DNA of 10,502 nucleotides. Source: Candidatus Bathyarchaeota archaeon (GTDB taxonomy: Archaea; Thermoproteota; Bathyarchaeia; 40CM-2-53-6; RBG-13-38-9). The notes beneath the pieces were generated by a model that saw only the letters and a program-made list of their open reading frames with translations, was not told the DNA's origin and ran no database searches. A program made the translations under genes and the position numbers. The stretch spans positions 1-10,502 of the forward strand of contig JAGLGJ010000028.1 in assembly GCA_023144075.1 (NCBI GenBank), given 5' to 3'. How positions within the stretch are numbered: position 1 is the first letter of the stretch; each line of letters starts with the position of its first letter. Below are positions 1 to 5,871 of the stretch, in pieces.

Positions 1-104
1 TGGGCCATAGCTGGTGAGCACACACTAAATAAACTTTAGAAGTTTTTCCTAACAATTTTATCTATCTCAGAATTTGGTGTAGTTAGCGCGCGCTTGTATC
101 GATT
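1..104. other. Left edge, intergenic, no complete gene
   Basis: This stretch follows the stop codon of the minus-strand gene that begins the window. One plus-strand frame is open from base 1 to a TAG at 37-39 (12 codons, WAIAGEHTLNKL). It could be the tail of a gene outside the window, but nothing supports that. The only notable element is the palindrome at 85-94, listed separately. Confidence 0.4.
85..94. repeat. Palindrome AGCGCGCGCT, copy 1
   Basis: A perfect 10-base self-complementary sequence of alternating G and C, 11 bases beyond the stop codon of the 485-codon minus-strand gene. It stands out against AT-rich surroundings and recurs exactly at 1612-1621, 2771-2780 and 9139-9148. Its function is unknown. 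Confidence 0.85.
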
Positions 105-1562
105 CTAAATATGTAAAGCGATAATGCTCAATGCGGTTGATTCAAGATTTTCAACTGTTCCGATAGGTCTTGGAGTTATAGGACCAATCCAATGTGTTTT
201 CCAACCGCCGTTATCTGATTGAGTTTCTATTAATCTTTTAACAAGAATATCCTGCCAATCTGTTTTTCCAATTTTTTTAGCTAAGATTTCGAACAAGCTT
301 ATCTTGAATAGTTCTCCTTCAGAAAAAAATCCGAGGTTTGAATCATACATGCTCTCAAGCCTCTGGAAATATTTTTCAGATTTTGGTTTTTTACCACTAA
401 GAGATCTTAAAAAACGTAAGATTAAGCTTAAAAAACCGTTGTTTTCTTCTAAGAGAGAATGGAGTCCCATTAAAGCTATGCAATCGGCTGCTCCACCATC
501 CGCCTCATCACATATTCTCTTGTGATTGAAGTTTTCTTTGTCTTCGATTAATATGCAGAATCTGTCTAGGGCTTTACCTGGTCTGTCTTCAGGTGGTACA
601 AAAAAATCGTTGTTTTCTTTCACTCTTTTAGCCTGTTCATGCATACCTAGAATTGTATAAAGAACATACATTAGATGTTGGCTTTGGGGCCATATCTTAT
701 GATCAATCTGAGGATCCAATGTCTCCCAGAACTGGTGAGGATTTGATTCAGATCGTAACTTATCAAGAAATGCTAATCCATTTCTTATTTGTTGATTTTC
801 GATTTTTATTATAGTGGTTTGAGTTCGTTCCTCAGTTAATCTCTTTATCTTTGGTGATGGATGGTATTTTATGTGAGGGTATTTCCAAGGATTAGAAACA
901 TCATGACCGAAGTTTTCTTCTTTATACCATTTCCTTAATACCTCGTCTGTGAGTTCAAGCAATTCTACTTTTAGTTTAGGTCCTCTGAGATAGGATCCTA
1001 TTGTAGTGTAAACGTGATAACAGGTGGCTAATCCTAAGTTTGGTTTATTCCCTTTGAACCTTACTTTTTGTAGTGAGTCTTCTTTGAAATTATTATTTAC
1101 ATTCTTGACACCGTAGGGGTAAATGGGCTTCTTACTGGTTTTGTATTGAACTTTTCCAAAGGTAATGGACTTATCTTGACGAAAAATTTCAGTTTGGTGA
1201 CCTCCTTGCAATAGGCTTCCTGATGCGGATATTACAAGCTTCGTTAACTTTCCGTCTTCAAGGAAAACAATTATTGGCTCATAATCAAAATCATGTGAGA
1301 ATAGATAACCAATACCCGGATATGATTTAGTACAATCCTGCTTGTCCCAGCGGAGAAAATATTGTATAGCCTCCATCTTTCCTTTTTTCAGAATGCGGTA
1401 ATAGAAAGCATCTGGTTTTGGATTAGAACCGTATCCTTTAGGATCATGGATTATAGGAAGAAATTTTCTCGCTTTTCTCTTATTGAAATATGATCTTAGC
1501 TTCTTTTCATAATATTCAGAAGGTTTAGACATAGCTTTTTTTGCTGACTTGAGATCGGTCAT
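105..1562 (-). CDS. Uncharacterised two-part protein; C-terminal half resembles terpenoid-cyclase/prenyltransferase helical repeats
   Basis: This 485-residue protein has no signal peptide or membrane segment and is probably cytoplasmic. Residues 50-235 look beta-rich and contain YYRILKKGKMEAIQYF (54-69) and HDFDYEPIIVF (90-100), followed by a histidine-bearing stretch (CYHVYTT, 181-187). I recognise no catalytic motif there. Residues 255-485 look helical. They carry DEADGGAADCIAL (352-364) and QSDNGGW (448-454), ending in NLESTALSIIALHI. This resembles the Q..DGGW...TALA pattern of squalene-cyclase/prenyltransferase alpha/alpha repeats. The DxDD or QW sets needed for a true cyclase are not evident, so only the fold is suggested. 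The ATG at 1562 is chosen because a TATA-like element lies 25 bases upstream, fitting a leaderless transcript. The gene stands alone, divergent from 1773-2216, with an AGCGCGCGCT palindrome on each side. Confidence 0.8.
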   Translation of the reverse strand: MTDLKSAKKAMSKPSEYYEKKLRSYFNKRKARKFLPIIHDPKGYGSNPKPDAFYYRILKKGKMEAIQYFLRWDKQDCTKSYPGIGYLFSHDFDYEPIIVFLEDGKLTKLVISASGSLLQGGHQTEIFRQDKSITFGKVQYKTSKKPIYPYGVKNVNNNFKEDSLQKVRFKGNKPNLGLATCYHVYTTIGSYLRGPKLKVELLELTDEVLRKWYKEENFGHDVSNPWKYPHIKYHPSPKIKRLTEERTQTTIIKIENQQIRNGLAFLDKLRSESNPHQFWETLDPQIDHKIWPQSQHLMYVLYTILGMHEQAKRVKENNDFFVPPEDRPGKALDRFCILIEDKENFNHKRICDEADGGAADCIALMGLHSLLEENNGFLSLILRFLRSLSGKKPKSEKYFQRLESMYDSNLGFFSEGELFKISLFEILAKKIGKTDWQDILVKRLIETQSDNGGWKTHWIGPITPRPIGTVENLESTALSIIALHI

Positions 1563-1586
1563 TCTAAATTACTTGAGGCTTAAGTA

Positions 1587-1594
1587 TGTTATAA
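1587..1594 (-). promoter_or_regulatory. Probable TATA element for the 485-codon gene
   Basis: The minus strand reads TTATAACA, and its near end is 25 bases before the ATG at 1562. This is the spacing expected when transcription starts at or next to the start codon, as in many leaderless archaeal mRNAs. No Shine-Dalgarno sequence precedes the ATG. Confidence 0.45.
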
Positions 1595-1610
1595 GACTGA
1601 TTGAATACTC

Positions 1611-1622
1611 TAGCGCGCGCTA
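1611..1622. repeat. Palindrome TAGCGCGCGCTA, copy 2
   Basis: A perfect 12-base palindrome containing the AGCGCGCGCT core. It lies in the divergent gap between the minus-strand gene ending at 1562 and the plus-strand gene starting at 1773, about 16 bases beyond the putative TATA element. With the copy at 85-94 it brackets the 485-codon gene. Confidence 0.85.
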
Positions 1623-1668
1623 AAAGTGTACAGTATTAATAAGCGTTAACACGAACACTTGTTTTTTC

Positions 1669-1697
1669 GTCGACGTTTTTTTTGAAAAACAATCGAC
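1669..1697. repeat. Imperfect hairpin with T/A arms
   Basis: GTCGA (1669-1673) can pair with TCGAC (1693-1697), and TTTTT (1676-1680) with AAAAA (1685-1689), leaving a TTTG loop. It sits in the divergent gap before the membrane-anchored protein gene. It may be a protein-binding site or chance in AT-rich DNA; no conserved sequence links it to a known operator. Confidence 0.3.
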
Positions 1698-1772
1698 ACT
1701 TAATAAATATCAAAAACACAGCATCTATATGTAAAGATCCAAAAACAGTTATCCAGAAATTGATTACATTTA

Positions 1773-2216
1773 ATGAGGCGTCAGGAGTTGAAGACCACTA
1801 AATCTTCCATCTTAAATGTCCTCTTAATCCTGTTTGTTGTGGTGTTTGTCGGTTACTCGTTTTATGTCTTGGCAAATTTGTCAATGATTGATTATCAAAA
1901 TAGAGAGCCCACTTCAGAGATTTCTTCAGCTGGTTTAATTCTTGAAGGTGAAGGAATTGAGATCAGTGAGAGATTTTATATTCCCAAAAGAGAATGGATG
2001 TTGACGTATGAAGTGTTGGAGCGAAAGTCAGATAGCTTCCAACAAGTAGGCATAGTAATATCCGTTTACTCGATTGATCGAAATGAAATAGTTGAGACAG
2101 CTGTTTATGAAGGGATTGGCTCCGACAATATAGTAATTTTTCATGGACCAGGTTACTTCTATCTACATATTACAGGAGTTAACTCATTCTGGAAGATCAA
2201 AGTATCCAACTCTTAA
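1773..2216 (+). CDS. Small membrane-anchored protein with an extracytoplasmic beta domain
   Basis: A 147-residue protein of unknown function. Residues 1-12 are basic (MRRQELKTTK). Residues 13-35 form one strong hydrophobic segment without a lipobox or convincing cleavage site, so it is probably a signal anchor with the rest outside the membrane. Residues 50-147 look like a compact all-beta domain. It ends in GPGYFYLHITGVNSFWKIKV (125-144), a pattern common in small jelly-roll-like domains of archaeal surface proteins. The ATG at 1773 places the basic stretch directly before the membrane segment; there is no good Shine-Dalgarno sequence. A TATA-like TATATGTA at 1726-1733 could drive it. The cupin gene follows but has its own TATA element. 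No substrate or partner can be named. Confidence 0.75.
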   Translation: MRRQELKTTKSSILNVLLILFVVVFVGYSFYVLANLSMIDYQNREPTSEISSAGLILEGEGIEISERFYIPKREWMLTYEVLERKSDSFQQVGIVISVYSIDRNEIVETAVYEGIGSDNIVIFHGPGYFYLHITGVNSFWKIKVSNS

Positions 2217-2267
2217 AGTGTAAAGAATTATTGATAGGATCCTTTAGCTAGCCAGATGTGTGTCTTT

Positions 2268-2276
2268 TTTATAAAT
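2268..2276 (+). promoter_or_regulatory. TATA element of the cupin gene
   Basis: TTTATAAAT preceded by a T run. Transcription would start near 2297-2302, downstream of the upstream ATG codons at 2258 and 2288. This supports translation from the ATG at 2315. Confidence 0.55.
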
Positions 2277-2314
2277 TGCAGATTGAGATGAAATTATTTT
2301 CATACGTGAAAAAA

Positions 2315-2713
2315 ATGACCACCAAGAAAAAATATTTGATTAGGCCTGAAGACCGCTTAGATGATCCTGTTCCAGAGATGGGTGAAATAACAAGACAAAT
2401 AATAGTAGATGAAAGAACGTCAGGAGCCGAAACTTTAACTTTTGCTTATACCCGAATTGAACCTGTAAAATCAGGCAAAGTTATCGAGAAAAAACATTGT
2501 CACCCAAATGCAGAATTGGTGGCGTTTATTGTGTCAGGAAAGGGTATAGTTGAAGTTGAGGATGAAAGATTTGAAGCAAAAGCTGGAGATTCAGTTTGGG
2601 TTCCCAAAGGATGCTCGCACTGGTTTATCAATTCTTTTGATGCACCATGGGAAGTAATATTTGCATATTCTCGTCCATCCTTGAAGAAAGCAGGATTAAG
2701 AGTTGTAGAATGA
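2315..2713 (+). CDS. Single-domain cupin protein
   Basis: This 132-residue protein has both conserved cupin motifs. Motif 1 is HCHPNAELVAFIVSGKG, with metal ligands H61, H63 and E67. Motif 2 is GDSVWVPKGCSHWFIN, with the fourth ligand H102 and N106. All four ligands of the two-His/Glu/His metal site are present, so it should bind a divalent metal in a small beta-barrel. The reaction is not predictable: stand-alone cupins include isomerases, dioxygenases, sugar- and polyketide-binding proteins. The ATG at 2315 is preferred over in-frame ATGs at 2258 and 2288 because it has GTGA five bases upstream (2306-2309). The earlier ATGs lie upstream of or at the expected transcription start, and the extra N-terminal 19 residues do not resemble cupin sequence. 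It is cytoplasmic and probably monocistronic. Confidence 0.88.
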   Translation: MTTKKKYLIRPEDRLDDPVPEMGEITRQIIVDERTSGAETLTFAYTRIEPVKSGKVIEKKHCHPNAELVAFIVSGKGIVEVEDERFEAKAGDSVWVPKGCSHWFINSFDAPWEVIFAYSRPSLKKAGLRVVE

Positions 2714-2770
2714 GTTATCTAACTTCCTTCTCCGCTTTAGCTAATTCTCATTTAACACATGTTATTCTGG

Positions 2771-2780
2771 AGCGCGCGCT
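2771..2780. repeat. Palindrome AGCGCGCGCT, copy 3
   Basis: An exact copy, followed by TTG as in copy 1. It lies 57 bases after the cupin stop codon and 31 bases beyond the end of the HD-domain remnant on the other strand. Confidence 0.85.
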
Positions 2781-2811
2781 TGCGTTTATACACAGATGTC
2801 TATTATGGGTT

Positions 2812-2934
2812 TTACATGGTTCTTTTGATGAGCATTCTTCTCGCTAATTCAAACACTCTTTGTGTATGTGTCTCTCCAAACTCGTTCTTTTTGAGGTATG
2901 GCTTTGCGAGGTCAAATAATTTCTCATGTTTCAT
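2812..2934 (-). pseudogene. Remnant of an HD-domain phosphohydrolase (N-terminal fragment)
   Basis: A 40-codon minus-strand ORF from ATG at 2934 to TAA at 2812. It reads MKHEKLFDLAKPYLKKNEF and then GETHTQRVFELARRML. This matches the usual start of small archaeal and bacterial HD-domain proteins, where a leading helix is followed by H-x-x-RV-x-x-x-A and then the HD dyad. The first motif histidine (H23) is present, but the reading frame stops where the HD dyad and later metal ligands should follow, and none are found in the DNA beyond. It therefore cannot be a working phosphohydrolase. The frame is also open upstream to the TAG of the radical SAM gene at 2998. There is no clear ribosome site. 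It is most likely a decayed gene; a short functional peptide is the alternative. Confidence 0.55.
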
Positions 2935-2982
2935 TCGTGGATAATCTCTCACATTACCGTTGTTTTTGAGTATGCTTAATTT

Positions 2983-2992
2983 GGCGCACGCT
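2983..2992. repeat. Degenerate palindrome copy GGCGCACGCT
   Basis: Matches AGCGCGCGCT at 8 of 10 positions. It lies between the radical SAM stop codon and the HD remnant, so it and the copy at 2771-2780 bracket the remnant. Calling it a decayed copy is an inference. Confidence 0.4.
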
Positions 2993-2997
2993 GTACT

Positions 2998-4053
2998 CTA
3001 GAGACTCCAGAGATTGCCACAGTTGATACAGGAATTGGGTGGATTATTGTTTAGGAAGTTATTTCTAAACTTCATATAATCTGAGCCTTGCCAAATATGT
3101 TTGAAGTCTTCTTCAAAGACATTGCCTAAGATGCAGTCCTTAAATTGGTTCACGGTGAATGGGGGAAAACAACACGGCAAGACATTTCCATGGACAGTTA
3201 TGTATGTTGATATCCAAGGCCTTTTACATTCTTTCCAAGCATTTGATTTTGGATTTGGCATCTTAAGACTTTGGCTTGGCAATTTATTTCCTGATGCCCT
3301 GAATTCTAGATTAAGTTTTAGACTTAGTTCTTCACATCTTTTTAGAATATTCTCATATTCGCTGATTTCAGCTTTGGATCCCATCTGAAGAGATTGGTCT
3401 TCAATGGCTAAACCTTTTCCAAAATAAATGAGACGTTGAAGATAGACTTCACTTGCACCTATGTTATGCGCAATCTGAAGCAATGATGGAAGTTCATGTA
3501 TGGTTTCTTTCATTCCCACAAACCACAAAGATATTCTTGGTGTGTTGAGTTTAGCTTCATTTTTCATATCATTTAGGGTCTTGACATTATCAATAATCTT
3601 ATCAAGCTGCCCGCAGTTGCGAACTTTGTTATATGTTTGTGGTGTCGCTGCGTCAATTGAAATTCTCAATTCATCTAATCTGGATTTGATTAACGATTCA
3701 CTCCATACCCGATCTAATAGGGTTCCATTGCTATTAATCGCTACATAGGAGTTTTGACTTTTAAGGTGTATAATCATTTTAACGAGTTCTGCATTGAGTA
3801 GTGGTTCACCTACTCCGTGAAGAAAGACTGTTTCCAGTTGTTTAAACTGGTTAGTAATGTGCTGAAACTCTTTGAGAGTTAAGGATCTTTTTGATTCGAG
3901 AGGAAAATATGTTCTAGGACATATCTTACAACTAATATTGCACATGTTAGTTGTTTCTATGTAGATGTGTTTAGGGAGATTAGTTGCCTCGATATCTTGA
4001 AGTGTTGTTTGGCTCTTAGACGTCTTAGGTATCTGTGTTGATGTATTTTGCAT
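2998..4053 (-). CDS. Radical SAM protein with C-terminal SPASM-type domain
   Basis: A 351-residue enzyme expected to cleave S-adenosylmethionine to a 5'-deoxyadenosyl radical. The cluster motif CNISCKIC gives C38, C42 and C45. HGVGEPLL (79-86) is the usual GEP element after strand 2, and AINSNGTLL and ELRISIDAA follow as expected. The C-terminal region has C276-KRPW, GNVLPCC (C294, C295), C307 followed by ILGNVFEEDFKHIW, and CINC (C342, C345). This is the SPASM/twitch pattern that binds extra Fe-S clusters and is found in peptide-modifying and other maturases. The substrate is unknown, and no clear precursor peptide or target protein is adjacent. The ATG at 4053 is preferred, with AGGA just upstream; a TTG at 4065 would add four residues. 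An inverted repeat overlaps its TATA element. The gap to the DUF2079 gene is large enough for a separate promoter. Confidence 0.9.
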   Translation of the reverse strand: MQNTSTQIPKTSKSQTTLQDIEATNLPKHIYIETTNMCNISCKICPRTYFPLESKRSLTLKEFQHITNQFKQLETVFLHGVGEPLLNAELVKMIIHLKSQNSYVAINSNGTLLDRVWSESLIKSRLDELRISIDAATPQTYNKVRNCGQLDKIIDNVKTLNDMKNEAKLNTPRISLWFVGMKETIHELPSLLQIAHNIGASEVYLQRLIYFGKGLAIEDQSLQMGSKAEISEYENILKRCEELSLKLNLEFRASGNKLPSQSLKMPNPKSNAWKECKRPWISTYITVHGNVLPCCFPPFTVNQFKDCILGNVFEEDFKHIWQGSDYMKFRNNFLNNNPPNSCINCGNLWSL

Positions 4054-4119
4054 CTGTCCTGTCAATCTTGGAATCCCAACTAGTGCCCGTATTATTAATT
4101 GAAATTACCTATTAGTTAA

Positions 4120-4136
4120 TTATAACATTGTTATAA
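4120..4136. promoter_or_regulatory. Inverted repeat over the radical SAM promoter
   Basis: TTATAAC-ATT-GTTATAA has perfect seven-base arms and a three-base spacer. It overlaps the TATA-like ATATTTATAA read on the minus strand at 4140-4131. A symmetric site overlapping TATA suits a dimeric repressor. However, the arms are mostly A/T, so chance symmetry is possible. Confidence 0.35.
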
Positions 4137-4164
4137 ATATTCTTTGTAATGAGAAATCAATAAT

Positions 4165-5664
4165 CTAGTTATTATTTGATATTATTTTGGTTATTTCTAG
4201 GAGTAATATTCCATCCTTATTGAAGATAACGTGGTATACGTTTTTATCAACCAAATATTCTATCTTGTCATCAAACCTGCTTACTGGATCTCTCCCAATC
4301 CAACCAGTATGATACCATCGCGATTTTGTGTCGACCATCACATATTGGACTCCATGTTGATAGCCAAGATATGTGTTAGATCTACTTGATAGATGAGGGA
4401 ATATCTCATCATGTGTGGATACGGAGGCTTCTTTAGGAATAAGTGCAATAGCTTCATCAATCATCATATGGTGATTTGTTTTTTCAGGAAAAAGGTCTGA
4501 TGATGATATGGGCCCTAGATAGATACTTGAAATAACAGAAATAGTTATCATTCCTATCATAAATATTTTCGAGAATTTTTTTATTCTATAGGATATTTTC
4601 TTGGCAGAATAGACAGCAGATATGAATAAGAAAGGAATGATGGGCGCTGCATAATGAAAGCGGATGTCATACATTGCTGGAGCATTTGAAAGGATGTTTT
4701 CCATAAACCTGATAATCGGAATAGCAAGAATTGAGGGACTAAATAAAGGAATAAAACTTAGTGGAAGCAGTAATTTAATGATGTAACCAAGTGTATCTAC
4801 ACTTGAGATTTCAGAAAAAATATTGATAGGATCCAACATAAAAACTGCGATATCAGCCCAAGTTCTTCCCATATGCGAATATCTTTCTATGAAAACCCAT
4901 TTTCCAACCCATGGAAGCCCTGTAATAAATGCGTTAGTGAGGAATATCCAGAATATTCCAATTAAAACAGTGATGATTCCCACTCTAACCGTATTAGATT
5001 TGACAAGATCCAAAGATGAGCGTACTCTAATTCTTTCGCTAATAATAATGTAGAGTCCCAACCCAATCACTACCAACATGACATCCTCTTTACAAGCCAA
5101 TGATAAAATTAGAAAAAAGAAATACATACTATATCGCATTTTTTTAAGAAATAGAAAGGAAAATAGCATGAAGCAAGGAACCATGGATTCCGGATGAAAA
5201 TCATATAGATTTATCCAATGTAAAGATGGATACAAGAGATAAATAATTGACAATACCGTGGCCCATAATCGATTTATCTCCTTTCTAGCTAACAGATAGA
5301 GAGGAACCGCTCCCAAACCAATGAATAGTGATTGAATAATGAGTAAAGTCTCTGGATTCTGATACAGATAGTATATTGGAAGTATTAAGAATAAAATTAT
5401 GTTTAGATGTACAGAAAAAGTACTATAACCTCTACCTTCTAAGGTAACTCCTAGGGCAGTTGTCTCGAAAAAATATCCGTCATTAATAGTGGAAGAAAGA
5501 GCTTGATCGAAAATTCCTAAGTCAAATGCTGTAGACTCGTATGTTCTATGTTTGATTATAGATAGGTGAGAGAAAGCAAGAAAATAGATTAAAAAAAGCA
5601 ATATCATAAGAAAAAGAAATCTATCCTTATTCTTCATCCATTGCCGTAAATTCTTCCTTATCAT
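4165..5664 (-). CDS. DUF2079 family multi-pass membrane protein
   Basis: A 499-residue integral membrane protein with one hydrophobic segment at 16-34 and many more from about 85 to 390. Several features are typical of DUF2079: FDLGIFDQ (47-54), FSVHLNIILFLILPIY (83-98), FHPE (156-159), CKED (191-194), and a C-terminal soluble part with ASVSTHDEIFPHLSSR. The family resembles GT-C glycosyltransferases in topology, with early acidic residues in the first outside loop and a C-terminal extracytoplasmic domain. A role in transferring sugars from lipid carriers is inferred, not shown. The length is normal and the gene appears intact. The ATG at 5664 has no Shine-Dalgarno sequence; a strong TATA element at 5740-5749 lies upstream, with a weaker one (ACATATAG) close to the start. 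The aminotransferase gene lies 207 bases upstream, so co-transcription is unlikely. Confidence 0.88.
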   Translation of the reverse strand: MIRKNLRQWMKNKDRFLFLMILLFLIYFLAFSHLSIIKHRTYESTAFDLGIFDQALSSTINDGYFFETTALGVTLEGRGYSTFSVHLNIILFLILPIYYLYQNPETLLIIQSLFIGLGAVPLYLLARKEINRLWATVLSIIYLLYPSLHWINLYDFHPESMVPCFMLFSFLFLKKMRYSMYFFFLILSLACKEDVMLVVIGLGLYIIISERIRVRSSLDLVKSNTVRVGIITVLIGIFWIFLTNAFITGLPWVGKWVFIERYSHMGRTWADIAVFMLDPINIFSEISSVDTLGYIIKLLLPLSFIPLFSPSILAIPIIRFMENILSNAPAMYDIRFHYAAPIIPFLFISAVYSAKKISYRIKKFSKIFMIGMITISVISSIYLGPISSSDLFPEKTNHHMMIDEAIALIPKEASVSTHDEIFPHLSSRSNTYLGYQHGVQYVMVDTKSRWYHTGWIGRDPVSRFDDKIEYLVDKNVYHVIFNKDGILLLEITKIISNNN

Positions 5665-5739
5665 ATCTGATGTAGCAATTCACTTCTAACGACTATATGT
5701 AAGACTTGCCTGTCGTGGCGTATCGGCGGTTCTAGAACA

Positions 5740-5749
5740 TATATTTAAA
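5740..5749 (-). promoter_or_regulatory. TATA element for the DUF2079 gene
   Basis: The minus strand reads TTTAAATATA after a run of T, close to the classic archaeal TATA box. Initiation about 22-25 bases downstream would give a leader of roughly 50 bases. A second, closer TATA-like ACATATAG near 5693-5700 would give an almost leaderless transcript. Confidence 0.5.
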
Positions 5750-5791
5750 AAAACTAAACTCAAATCTTGTTTAAATTAACATATGCTAATG

Positions 5792-5835
5792 AGCGCGCAT
5801 GACCCTGTAATAATTAATTTTTGGTAGCATGCGCT
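5792..5835. repeat. Inverted pair of degenerate GC palindromes
   Basis: AGCGCGCATG (5792-5801) and CATGCGCT (5828-5835) are inverted versions of each other except for a missing CG, separated by 26 AT-rich bases. The second sits inside TAGCATGCGCTA (5825-5836), which matches TAGCGCGCGCTA at 10 of 12 positions. Both resemble the AGCGCGCGCT family. The pair lies just past the aminotransferase stop codon, where a hairpin could shape the mRNA 3' end. Confidence 0.45.
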
Positions 5836-5871
5836 ATTATTGCTTGGTTTCGAAGTCATGTTGTTAATGGC

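Noticed and set aside
1..39. Open plus-strand frame at the left edge that could be the end of a gene
   Set aside because: Only 12 codons are available and they match nothing recognisable.
2258..2314. N-terminal extension of the cupin from the upstream ATG
   Set aside because: It overlaps the TATA element and lacks a ribosome site; ATG 2315 has GTGA at proper spacing.
2714..2944. Short plus-strand open frames after the cupin gene
   Set aside because: They lack ribosome sites and overlap the antisense HD remnant; their translated products look like random sequence.
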